Below are positions 1 to 12,086 of a DNA stretch of 64,000 nucleotides, piece after piece. Location: contig NC_089794.1 in NCBI RefSeq assembly GCF_040412425.1, forward strand, positions 4,737,083 through 4,801,082, given 5' to 3'. The position numbers and the translations under genes were made by a program. The notes below the pieces were generated by a model, which did no database searches, was not told the DNA's origin, and saw only the letters and a program-made list of their open reading frames with translations. Source of the DNA: Macrobrachium rosenbergii. Its lineage: Eukaryota; Arthropoda; Malacostraca; Decapoda; Palaemonidae. Positions within the stretch are counted from its first letter, which is position 1; the number at the start of each line of letters is the position of its first letter.

Positions 1-650
1 AAAAAATGTCATCCTATTCATATTTTACAAATGGCGAACTAGCATACCGTACCTAACCCTTTTCCTGATAGAAGGCCTTTTCACTGACACAGATCAATGA
101 AAGCGACATAGAAACGAACACAATACGAGATCCCAGTTTTCTGTCACAACACTGGCATTTCCCTTCTCATGATCGACATTCTTAACAGAGCACGTCATTG
201 ATATTAGTCTGTGACACCCGATATGTATGACATCATTTTATAGTGTTGTTAAATGCGTGAGTCCAAGAGAGGGTCGCCAGAAGATTAATTATGAGCGGGG
301 CCCCTCGTAGTCCTGGAGGGAAAGCTCTCTATATATATGAAGGTAACTCACTCCTCTGTCAGGGGAAGCATCATTTTGTCAAGTCGTGACCTAAAGTTGG
401 GTGTCTACTGTGCTGACACATAGGGGAGATATAGGCCGTGTGTTTTTTAGTGAAATTTTAAGAATTTGATGTCGTTGAAACATAGGTATTGGTGATCGGG
501 AAACAGCCTTTATTTTTCTTCATTTTTAACAACGATAGCCGGGGAATTCATGGATAAAGCTTGTTGGAAAAGAAATGTCCAAAATTTGGTTACATGATAT
601 ATTTGTTGACTTGGCTTGAGGTGTGGCAGAATAGAATGCAGAATTATATC
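1..650 (-). repeat. Dispersed repeat family A, copy 1
   Basis: This stretch is the reverse complement of two further copies, at 35,652-36,560 and 57,914-58,978, with long runs of near identity (for example around the ggcccc block at 298-305 and the gtgtggcagaata block near 622). It carries no credible open frame. All three copies are bordered by TG or TA microsatellite. Origin is unknown: it could be a non-autonomous element or the terminal part of a larger retroelement. The left edge of this copy is cut by the window. Confidence 0.75.
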
Positions 651-750
651 CCAGGCACAAACACACACACATGGCACCACAATCACTTGGGGCCACACAT
701 GATAGGCTATATGTCTATGTCTCATATATATATGTGACCGGAAGGGTCAT

Positions 751-756
<6 letters not shown>

Positions 757-810
<54 letters not shown>

Positions 811-840
811 CATATATATAGAATAAATACATATTTATAA

Positions 841-924
<84 letters not shown>

Positions 925-985
925 TGGGATTTATATACATATATATATATACATAGTAATAAATATATAGAGGGCTATATATATA

Positions 986-1043
<58 letters not shown>
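757..1043. repeat. (TA)n compound microsatellite
   Basis: TA dinucleotides interrupted by short blocks (aaataca, actgggat, agagggc). Open frames here encode only alternating Ile-Tyr and are artefacts. About 490 bases of unassigned sequence without a feature follow, up to the next array. Confidence 0.95.
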
Positions 1044-1046
<3 letters not shown>

Positions 1047-1532
1047 CGGCACTCAGCTTGTGTGTGTCCTCTGCAATGGTGTGTGTGTGGTCTTGTCCAT
1101 GGTGCAAATCCTGAATTTTGAGTGTGGAAGTTGGTTTAAGAGTAATTCTGAAGACTGATATTCCTACATGTGTCAGGAGTCCTGTATATTTACTTATTGT
1201 TAAAGGTCCCACCAAGCTGTGATTTTATTTCTGAGTAGATTTAATTCTATAGTGAAGAAATTTCACCACAGATGGTAAAGACTTTTGATATTAGCACTAT
1301 TTTTTTGTGACTAACGTAATATCAATGCCAAGGAACTAGTGAGGAGCTCCCTTTGCAATATCCCTCTGATTTAAAAAAAACCCAAGTACTGAAGTCTTAC
1401 ACTTTTTGGAAAGCCATTTAATTTACAGTTAACTTACTTCTCTTCATGAGTTTAGCCAAGCCTAAACAGATGAGTTTAGATTGTGTTTGGGCTAGATGAG
1501 ACCAAGCGCTGCCTTGGCTTTTCCTCCATATG

Positions 1533-1768
<236 letters not shown>

Positions 1769-1788
1769 TCCATTTATACGGAAAACAG

Positions 1789-2213
1789 CATGAAAGGTGA
1801 AAATTAAAGACCAGGTACACTAAGTTTGCTTTCGGTGTATATGCATTTGTCCGTACACTAAAGCTTCTCTCATCCACTTCTTCTAGGTACAAAGTAAAAT
1901 AAATAAAGATAGACATAAACAAGAAAAACTTCACAAAACAAAGATCAAAGCCACTAACAAGCTAAACATCATTACTGAATGCAATCACTAGTTTGAAGTC
2001 AAATTGTCACATACCAAACAAAAATACTTTAAAAATACTTAAGAACTGAAACTAACAGTTAGAACAGGCTATTGCTAAAAGGTAACATTGTACTTCCCTA
2101 CAATTTTATGAACAAGGTAACTATCTAATTTAAAAAGACCCGAACTAATATTCATAAGTTGATTGTTAAAATGCTTAATAAAGGCAGATTCAATTATATT
2201 TCTCTTAACAATG
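1789..2213 (-). repeat. Inverted terminal arm of Penelope-like element 1 (left)
   Basis: Reverse complement of 3,376-3,774, with small differences and one insertion around 1,825-1,880. It includes the reversed end of the coding region (match to 3,376-3,418), so it is a copy of the 3' end of the element and not an independent repeat. Confidence 0.85.
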
Positions 2214-2321
2214 GTTGGTTTTGTTCTTGCCTATTGTCGGAAACATATCCCAATCGCATATAAAGAATAATACAGATTTTGTTGAAAAATTAGTAATTCT
2301 CGCATAAATTACGACTTTAAA

Positions 2322-3418
2322 ATGGTCAGTTTTGATGTAACTCTTTATTTACCAATGTCCCAGTTGACGATTTATTGGCCTTTTTAGCTGACGAATTAAC
2401 AAGGCATGATTTACCTTTAGCTTCTGACAAAATTTTAGAATTGATAAAATTATGTGTTAAGGATTGCAAGTTTGTTTTTAACGGAAATTATTACCTTCAA
2501 AAGTTTGGGATGGCTATGGTCCCCTTTCCCAGTTCTTAGCAAACCTATATATGGAGTTTTTGGGTAAGTTATTGCCTGCTATTTTGCCTAAGGGGGTTCT
2601 TTGGTTTCGATACGTTGATGACATATTCTGTGTTTGGCCCATGTCCGAAAATTTGAACAGTTTTTTGGACAAGGTAAATCATTTTACCTTCTAATTAAAT
2701 TCACCGTTGAAGAGGAAAATAATTGTTCATTACCATTTTTAGATGTTTTGGTTCATAGAAGGATAGAACTTTTGTGTTTGATGTTTACAGGAAACCTACC
2801 AACGTCTGTTCTTATGTCCACTATTATTCAATCACCACGTTAATGTAAAACACTCAGTTTTTTGTAGCATGATTTTTAAGGGCATTAAAGGATATGCAGC
2901 CCGGAATTCTTAGACTCGGAATTTTGTAAAATTTTGACGTAGGAATTATGTTAAAATACCAAAAGTTTTTAATCGACAAATTTTACATAAAAGCTAGAAA
3001 CATTTTTTATTCCAATAACAATAGGGAGCCTTTGGTGAGAGAAAATATTTTGACACTTCCATATAACGTAAATCTTTGTTTCATTAAAAAATTACTGAAA
3101 ATTTTCAAGATAACTGTTGTTTACAAGAATTCAGGGACACTTCAGAATATCATTGTTCGTAACTCCCCAAAACAAATTAATGGCTGTATTTACACGATTC
3201 CTTGTGCTGGATGTAGTAATAAATTTGGTCAAACTGGTAAAGAACGAGATTATCGTCTAAAACAGCATCGTTACGCAGTTCGAACAGGCCAATTGACAAG
3301 TGCTTTATTTGTACATATGAATGATTTTAACCATTGTATAGACTGGAAAAATTCATCTGAGATAATTTTTTGTAACCACATTGTTAAGAGAAATATAATT
3401 GAATCTGCCTTTTATTAA
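2322..3418 (+). pseudogene. Penelope-like RT and GIY-YIG endonuclease, degenerate
   Basis: Reading across frames, the first part matches Penelope RT from the SFDV motif (near 2,328) through a GMAM-like motif (near 2,508) to the RYVDD catalytic box (near 2,610-2,625). After several frame breaks, a clean frame at 2,948-3,418 encodes a GIY-YIG domain: a GCIYTIPC start (about residue 78), two further cysteines, a GQTGKE segment, an arginine plus histidine pair and an SALFVHM motif. The product would copy element RNA and nick target DNA. There are at least three frame changes and internal stops, so this copy is dead. The upstream RT motifs are absent, which points to 5' truncation. Confidence 0.85.
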
Positions 3419-3774
3419 GCATTTTAACAATCAACTTATGAATATTAGTTCGGGTATTTTTTAAATTAGATAGTTATTTGTTCATAAAATTGTAGGGAAG
3501 TACAATGTTACCTTTTAGCAATAGCCTGTTCTAACTGTAGTTTCAGTTCTTAAGTATTATTAAAGTATTTTTTTGTTTGGTATGTGACAATTTGACTTCA
3601 AACTAGTGATTGCATTCAGTAATGATGTTTAGCTTGTTAGTGGCTTTGATCTTTTTGTTTTGTGAAGTTTTCTTGTTTATGTCTATCTTTATTTATTTTA
3701 CTTTGTACCCCGAAGAAGTGTACCACAATACACGAAAGCGCTTGGTACCTGGTCTTTAATTTTCACCTTTCATG
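3376..3774 (+). repeat. 3' terminal arm of Penelope-like element 1 (right)
   Basis: Holds the end of the GIY-YIG frame, an AT-rich 3' UTR and a terminal motif at 3,711-3,740 in which CCGAAGA and GAAAGC flank a small GTGT/ACAC stem. This is the spacing seen in hammerhead-like motifs at Penelope ends. Its inverted partner lies at 1,789-2,213. Confidence 0.75.
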
Positions 3775-3824
3775 TGGTCGTCTACGTATATATTTGTCAC
3801 GTGCAGTTTGGTGACTTATTGATA

Positions 3825-3825
<1 letters not shown>

Positions 3826-3866
<41 letters not shown>

Positions 3867-3889
3867 ATATATATATATATATATATATA
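3826..3889. repeat. (TA)n microsatellite
   Basis: TA array with one CC interruption at the right border of Penelope-like element 1. Confidence 0.95.
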
Positions 3890-3892
3890 TTC

Positions 3893-4620
3893 TACGCAAG
3901 ATATTGTTACGTGTGTGTCTTGGCTGATCAGTTATTGGTTAATTTACGTAAAGTTCCACGGCCCTGCATGCCAAGAATACAGGTAACCTGTCTCTTGAAG
4001 CCAAGAGTTAACCTCAAAGACAGACGTTAATTAATCAAAGGTCGCCAGTTAAGGGTAATTAACCTTAACAAAGAATATTCAAGGAATAAAGACTTTATGA
4101 TAAACGTCACCAACTGCGGACGCAGAAAAATCTTGTTAAGATGGTATTAAATACAAAAAAAAAAACAGAACGGTTCTCCCCAAACAGTGAGCGCTAGGCA
4201 TGACGAATACCAGAGTATTAAAAATGACTTGCTTGCCTAAATCCCCGAGACTTACTGGGACAATTCGGCTAACGCTAAAAATATAATAATTTGGCTTAAT
4301 CTAGACTTCGTAATAGCATATCTCGTAAGTGGTGGCTGGAGAATGAAACAAAGAAAACGGAAATACAGAAAAGTTATTAGTCAATCGATGAAGCTTTAAC
4401 AAGAATCGGACTTACCTTGAACGTCGAGTCGTTTGCGCATACGATGGACCTCACGAGTCGGGATTCTTGCAGTCTTCCCAATTCACTAATTAATATAGAC
4501 GTAGGAGCAAAAGTCGAGTAAAGGAACAAAGAAGACCGTTCCAGCACGCTACGCAGCGTACTTCCTTGTTCATGGTCTGTCTCTCTCTGACCTCGCTCGC
4601 GTTCCCGCAAGGTGAGGCGG
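3893..4620. other. Unassigned spacer between two Penelope-like elements
   Basis: No recognised protein. On the minus strand a frame from 4,610 reads about 65 codons and runs into a perfect splice-donor consensus (caag/gtaagt, exon end at 4,416). It could be a 5' exon of a host transcript or of an element, but nothing else supports a gene. Confidence 0.3.
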
Positions 4621-4637
4621 TCTTTTTTGGAACCTTG

Positions 4638-6243
4638 ATACTATTTTAAGTGATCGCACAAGGTTCCAAAAAGTGGGTGTACCTAATTATCAAAGCATAT
4701 TTAAAGTGGAGGATAAAATCAATAGATATCTCAGAGCCTTGAAAAAGGACAACATTATTGATGAAAAAGTGTTCCAGAATTTATTCTCCACTGGTTCATC
4801 TTACAGAATTTTGTATGGTCTACCAAAGATACACAAAGATAATGTTCCTCTCCGCCCTATTTTGGCTTCTTACAACACACCTAACTACAAACTGGCAAAA
4901 TTTCTCGTCCCTCTATTGGAACCGCTGACCACAAATCAGTATACTCTTAAAAACTCAGAACAGTTTAAAGAACGTATTTTATCCCAGGATTCCGACCTAT
5001 TTATGACTAGTTTTGATGTCGAGTCACTATTTACCAACGTACCTGTAAGAGAGCCCATAAACATTATTCTAGATAACCTATTCCCCGAACCTGAGTCTGT
5101 TTATTTTAACTTCAGTTACTAGAATTTTAAAGCCCTTTTAGAATTGGCCGTGCACACGGCATTTGTTTTTAATGGTCAACTTTTTAAACAAATGGAGGGC
5201 ATGGCCATGGGGTCTCCACTTGGCCCTACCTTTGCAAACATTTTCATGTGATCCCTGGAGGAGCGCATTTTAGACGAGTGCCCCCTGGCCTTCCGCCCTC
5301 TGTTCTACTCACGCTATGTGGACGACACTTTTATCTTATTCAAACATGATTTCGATGCAAACCAGTTCTTGGAGTTTTCTAATAATTACCATAATAATAT
5401 CAATTTTACAATAGAAAAAAAACAAAATTCAAAATTAGCCTTCTTAGATATTGTGGTCTCTAAGGAAAATGATTGTTTCTGTACCTCAATTTTTAGAAAG
5501 AAAACATTTACTGATCTCGGTTCCAACTTCTATAGTTTCTGTTTCCTCAATTTCAAACTTAACTCTAAATATACCTTGCTCTATCGTGCTTTGTCTCTTA
5601 CCTGTAGCTGGACTCTCTTCCGCAACGAAATTACTTTTCTCCTCAAGTACTTCTCTAATGACTGCTTTCCTTCTAAGATCTGGTATAAAATTTTAAATAA
5701 ACTTCTTAACAAAAAGTTTTCTGAACATCCTTTACGTTTTAACATCCCTAAACTACCTCTTTATGCCAGTTTCCCGTATCTACTAAACGATAATTTTCGG
5801 AGAGATTTTACTAAGATTGTAAATAAACATTTTGGAGCCATAAATCTAAAGCTTATACCTAAGAATCCCAAGACCATTGGCTCGCTCTTCAAGTTTAAGG
5901 ATCGGCTCTGCCCTTTGATGACGTCGGGCGTCGTTTATGAATACACTTGTCCCAGATGTAATCTGGGAAAATATATTGATCTACCTGGCGTCTTCTCAGG
6001 GTCAGGGCCGATTCTCATAGGGGCGTTAGTTATAGAACTGGTTGTATGCTATCTAACCCGGAAACTTCTTATATAAGGAACCACATAATCAAATGTAAAA
6101 GCACCATCAAATACGAAGATTTTAAAATTATTGGCCAAACAAAGGAACTCAACGAACTGCTAATTTTGGAAACGTTAAATATCCAATTACGAGTTCCGAC
6201 TCTAAACAACCACTCCTGTGCTGTCCCGTTGTTTTTAGCCTAA
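4638..6243 (+). pseudogene. Penelope-like RT-GIY-YIG polyprotein, two stops and a frameshift
   Basis: From about 4,638 to 6,070 the frame is continuous except for stops at 5,120-5,122 (TAG) and 5,249-5,251 (TGA). RT motifs in order are the LYGLPKIHK segment (near 4,815), SFDVESLFTNVP (near 5,010), GMAMGSPLGP (near 5,200) and RYVDD (near 5,310). The GIY-YIG domain begins with VVYEYTCPRC (near 5,930). A frameshift around 5,980-6,050 moves the remainder to the frame 6,046-6,243, which ends near an LNIQLRVPTLN segment typical of the C-terminus. The fingers and thumb regions are recognisable and length is close to family norm apart from the missing N-terminus. Non-functional as it stands. Confidence 0.88.
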
Positions 6244-6611
6244 ATTTTCTGTCAGTCTTTGTACCGCTTGACGTTGTTTACTTTTAGTGTTTTTATCTTT
6301 GATGCTGAAAGGTTGGTTGTGTGTAGCTGTTTTCAGCTGTAGTTTTATGAGTGTATAATTTTTGCTTTTTATTGTATGTGTTGGCGTTCTTTTTATTTAT
6401 ATATAATTTTGCCGAGATATTTAAATGTTCGTTTTGTTTTTATATAATTTTTTTTTGTACCTCTAGTCTCAGTTTTAATCAAGTGTGCATGTAATTTAAG
6501 TTTGTGAGTTGTAATTTTACCATTAAAATTGTTTTAGCTTTTTTCAACTATTGGATCTTATAATCAGCTCTTATTTTGCTAACATATTATATTTTATTTT
6601 GTAGAAAATCC

Positions 6612-6638
6612 CTGAAGATGTTAATGTTGTCACGAAAC
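6612..6638 (+). ncRNA. Hammerhead-like core at Penelope 3' end (candidate)
   Basis: CTGAAGA (6,612-6,618) and CGAAAC (6,633-6,638) are separated by 14 bases that can form a short stem. Penelope-like elements are known to encode minimal type I hammerhead ribozymes at their ends. I cannot confirm stems I and III from sequence alone, so this is a candidate only. Confidence 0.4.
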
Positions 6639-6696
6639 GTAGGATTAAAACAAAATGTGTATCATATCGTATTCCTGCCCTTTATCTGCTTCATCG

Positions 6697-7240
<544 letters not shown>

Positions 7241-7282
7241 TTTAGTATACTAATGCACAGAACAATTGTGTATGTGATAAAG

Positions 7283-8100
<818 letters not shown>

Positions 8101-8101
8101 T

Positions 8102-8134
8102 CTATTTCTCTCTCTCTCTCTCTCTTCTCTCTCT
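8102..8134. repeat. (TC)n microsatellite
   Basis: Short CT array next to dispersed repeat family D. Confidence 0.9.
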
Positions 8135-8159
8135 AATTTTACAACTCCCAGAGCATTTT

Positions 8160-8262
8160 ATCGACTTGATTAGAGAAGTCTCATTATTCATCAGGGGAAA
8201 AAATGAAAAAGTTTCTTCATTTCAGGATTCTTAAATAAATGAATCTCTTCATTCAATCTTTA
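8160..8262 (+). repeat. Dispersed repeat family D, copy 1
   Basis: Roughly 100 bp that match 37,989-38,085 in order (tcgacttgattaga, gtctcattattc, ggggaaaa, ggattctt). Both copies follow CT-rich or microsatellite DNA. Function unknown. Confidence 0.55.
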
Positions 8263-8429
8263 AGGTTTGTTTTAGGGCGATTTGGATGAGGGGTTCATCA
8301 ATCATCCTCTCCCTCTTGTGCACGCTCCAGCGTGCAACCATTTTTAAGTTTTGCCTCCTTTCAGTTTTAAGTACTTGTATAAATAATTGTAATAATATTG
8401 TTAGTTATGATATAAAACATCTTCAGCGA

Positions 8430-8494
<65 letters not shown>
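8430..8494. repeat. (ATT)n microsatellite
   Basis: Trinucleotide array of about 21 units; frames across it give poly-Ile, Leu or Tyr artefacts. The following 460 bases hold no recognised feature. Confidence 0.95.
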
Positions 8495-8495
<1 letters not shown>

Positions 8496-8962
8496 CACTA
8501 ATCACACTAAACAATAATGAACATAGCGGGTAACGTTTCTCAAATGATGCGGCTGATATGGTTACATTATATCCTCAATGGAAAGTGATCAACTTCCTCT
8601 GTATTTGCATAACGCTGCTACCACCTATGTCTACCTGGTTTGTTTTGGTTAATTAGATAAGACAAAGGAACTACGGATATTATCTGCGAAGGATTAATTA
8701 CCTCCAGAGAGATTAGATCGAGATAATCTTCCTCAAGGATGATTAACAGCCAAAGGACAAGGTAGATCTCAATGGAAGATCGACGGACTCTATGATCCTG
8801 CCATAATTGGACGACCCGAAAGCTTTTGTCCGGGTTAATTAATGCCACTGTTTTTGGATTTTGGTTTCCAATAGACCTTGTGGAGGGACTGCCGGCGCGA
8901 ATGGTTGTTTATCAAGCTACAGCCAACCTCACTGATAGCTGGTTTGAAGGTTTCATAAGAAA

Positions 8963-9149
<187 letters not shown>

Positions 9150-9435
9150 GAATCTACTGGTCACTTTTACCAGATACATATGTAATTGTAACAGCCACAA
9201 TGCCCTCTTATTTTTGCCTCGAATTCTTGGCCTTTTTTGGATATGCTTGTCACTACAAAGCCTTAAGATCCAAGTGCAAGAAACTGAAGTCTGGCCGCTT
9301 CAAATTCTTGCACTTGGATCTTAAGGCTTTTAGTGACAAGCATATCTAAAAAGGTGCGAAGAATTCGAGAAGTTAAGAGGGCATTGTGGCTATTACAATT
9401 ACATATGTATCTGATAAAAGTGACCAGTAGATTCT
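9150..9435. repeat. Fold-back element, about 145-bp arms
   Basis: The left arm (9,150-9,296) and right arm (9,297-9,435) are inverted copies with only a few mismatches and almost no loop. A partial third arm in the right-arm orientation lies at 9,655-9,760. No coding potential. Confidence 0.9.
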
Positions 9436-9584
9436 ACATATATATTTCAGCCTAAAAAGCAATAAAAACGATTGCCCACTTGGCTATGATGGTGAGGATG
9501 GGCCTATTCCAGCTCTAATATTTATATCTGAAAACGACAGGTATATGTATGTACGAGAGGTAGTAGGCTTTTATCCTTCTCGTG

Positions 9585-9655
9585 GTCAGCTTGGCAACGT
9601 GACCTCCCAGTGATTATGGTGAAACGGGTTCGTTTCCCGTGACCGGACATCACAG
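9585..9655 (+). repeat. tRNA-derived SINE fragment
   Basis: An A-box-like GTGGTCAGCTTGGC is followed about 35 bases later by a good B box (GGGTTCGTTTCCC) inside a short stem. This is the internal Pol III promoter layout of a tRNA-derived SINE head. It is not a functional tRNA by eye, as no full cloverleaf or acceptor stem was found. Confidence 0.55.
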
Positions 9656-9765
9656 CCACTTCAATTTCTTGCACTTGGATCTTACGGTTTTGTAGTGACA
9701 AGCATATCCAAAAAAGTGCGAAGAATTTGAAAAGTTTGAGGGCATTGTGGTTTTTTGCAAGGTTA

Positions 9766-9792
9766 CACACACACACACAGTACACACACACA

Positions 9793-9855
<63 letters not shown>

Positions 9856-9892
9856 ATATATATAATGTGGTGAAGTGTGTGTGTGTGTGTGT
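9766..9892. repeat. (CA)n(TA)n ... (TG)n microsatellite
   Basis: CA, TA and TG blocks in mirror order with a small unique core. Confidence 0.9.
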
Positions 9893-9898
9893 GTATAT

Positions 9899-11616
9899 TG
9901 TCACGATGCGTATTCAAGTACGTGGTTATTACACAACTAATCTCAAGATTCAAAAATATACCTCACTTCAAAGATACCTGAACTCTCGTAACATTAATTA
10001 TTACGACTGAGTACTCTAAAGGTAACAGTGGTTTAAGAAAAACTTATTTATTACTAGAAAAATCAAACTAAGTCTATCAGAAATATGTTGAGGTGTGTGA
10101 GGTATCAAAAATTAAACTAGAAATATTCTAGAGTAGAAGGGCATCACTCCTTCAAAAAACTCCAACTGTTTCCCTGGTCTTAATTCACTTTAGCAAAACT
10201 AAAAGAACAAAACATGTTTATCACTTTGCCTTATGCACACACAATCAATCCTGTTCACTGGTGATCAATAAATGAAACACTGTTTTTTCTAAAAATGTTA
10301 AATACAAAAATTTATTTTCAAATTCAAAGTTTATAATTAGAATTCACAATTAATTAGAATTCACAATCTGAAAAATTTACTGTTACTTGTAAATAATACA
10401 ACACTCAATTAATTCTTGAATTCAATTATGAAACAAAATTAATTCAAAAAAATATTTATCAGGAATTTAAATTAATCAAGCAAAATTTAAACTATCAAGA
10501 ATTACTCAAGAAAAAAAAAAAATCTTCTTACACATGAGATATCAAAATCAAATATGCAATGTTAAATTACGTATGCAATGTTAAATTACCAAGAAATATT
10601 TAAAATGCTATTTAAATAAATGTTACATCACAAACATAAAAATGTGAAAATATAAAAGATTGTAAATAGAAAATCACACAAAAATACACATAAGATTTAT
10701 CAATAATGATTTCACTTGTTCAAAAATTTCTAACTTATCATACCATGGTATTAATAAGTAAAATTTCACGTTACCTTACACAACAGATGAAAACCTCTGT
10801 AAATCACTTGCTGCAGCTGCGTTACACAAAAAACACACTTTTTACCATTATTACGAACTAAATAACTTTAGTAAATTCAGATCTCAAAAGTTAATGTTAA
10901 AATGTGACCACTAAACACTACGTTAAAATAATCTCTTTTTAAGAACGAGAGAGAGAGAGAGGAGAACCAATTCGACTGGTCTCAGAAATCAGAATGAAAA
11001 AGATTTTAGGATTCTAGTAATACGTGAAACAATTACATCATGTCATTAAAGCATTTTTGGGTGTGCGAGATACAAAAGGGAAGTTCTAGAAGCAGGGAAG
11101 TGACGTCATTAAAGCGTTTTGGGTGCGAGATACAATGGAGAAGCTTCTAGAAGAAAGTTACGTCATCCCAGCAAAACGTTTTGAACGCATCTTACAAAAC
11201 ATGACGTAATTGATCAGGACACGTATTCTTTCTCTCCAAATGGCGTACGTGACTTGAACATGCAACAACGTGAAATCACTCGTCTCGAGCCCGTATGGGA
11301 CGAATCGGTATTTGTTTTCAAAGCTGTCATCACTAGCCTAAAAGAAATTCTCGCTCTTATCTGAATTGATGACAATTGAAATGAAATAAGCCCTTCCTGG
11401 ACACACACACACACGTGTTCAAATACTACGCTTTTATCAAGAAAGATATTCGTTCTAAATTACGTTACTATTAAAATTGTATTAACAATTCTAAATTACG
11501 CTATCAAGAAATCATTAGTTCTTTTGAGATCTGAGGCCAAACTAAATATGACACTTCAACAACCATTATCATCAAACATAACACATGAAAAAAGTAAATA
11601 TGTCAAAATTATAGGA

Positions 11617-11618
<2 letters not shown>
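9899..11618. other. AT-rich unassigned region between microsatellites
   Basis: About 1.7 kb without a coding frame or recognised family. The left edge (TGTCACG after a TA tract) mirrors the right edge of the solo LTR at 54,311, and tandem promoter-like units lie at 11,041-11,215, so a minus-strand solo LTR is possible. No matching right terminus was found. Confidence 0.3.
11041..11215. promoter_or_regulatory. Tandem units with CRE-like and heat-shock-element-like sites
   Basis: Two tandem units of 60 and 57 bp (11,041-11,100 and 11,101-11,157) and a decayed third. Each unit starts with TGTCATT or TGACGTCATT; the latter holds a perfect CRE palindrome (11,101-11,108). Both end with TTCTAGAA (11,084-11,091 and 11,145-11,152), which matches two inverted nTTCn heat-shock boxes. 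Further CRE-like TTACGTCA and TGACGTAA sites lie at 11,158 and 11,202. Regulatory function is an inference. Confidence 0.4.

Positions 11619-12085
<467 letters not shown>

Positions 12086-12086
<1 letters not shown>

Larger units (their letters stand above)
1789..3774 (+). mobile_element. Penelope-like retroelement 1, truncated, inverted flanks
   Basis: A decayed Penelope-like element. An RT fragment with a YVDD box is followed by a GIY-YIG endonuclease domain; this order is diagnostic of the EN(+) Penelope class. The 3' flank (3,376-3,774), which includes the last codons, is present a second time in inverted orientation at 1,789-2,213, so the element is bracketed by arms of about 400-425 bp. 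Penelope elements are known to carry such LTR-like repeats in direct or inverted orientation. The RT amino-terminal half is missing. TA arrays lie just outside both ends. Confidence 0.85.
4637..6650 (+). mobile_element. Penelope-like retroelement 2, 5'-truncated
   Basis: A more complete Penelope-like copy: RT with LYGLPKIHK, SFDVESLFTNVP, GMAMGSPLGP and RYVDD motifs, then a GIY-YIG endonuclease, then an AT-rich 3' UTR that ends in a hammerhead-like motif (6,612-6,638) about 60 bp before a (TA)n array. Coding similarity starts abruptly near 4,638. A short inverted repeat (4,621-4,636 against 4,660-4,675) sits on that junction. Confidence 0.9.

Noticed and set aside
8286..8501. Frame ending in poly-Ile
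   Set aside because: It runs into the (ATT)n array; same for the poly-Leu, Tyr and Ile frames around 54,961-55,221.
9899..11618. Minus-strand solo LTR
   Set aside because: The left edge is LTR-like (TGTCACG after TA), but no matching terminus or target duplication was found on the right, so it is left unassigned.
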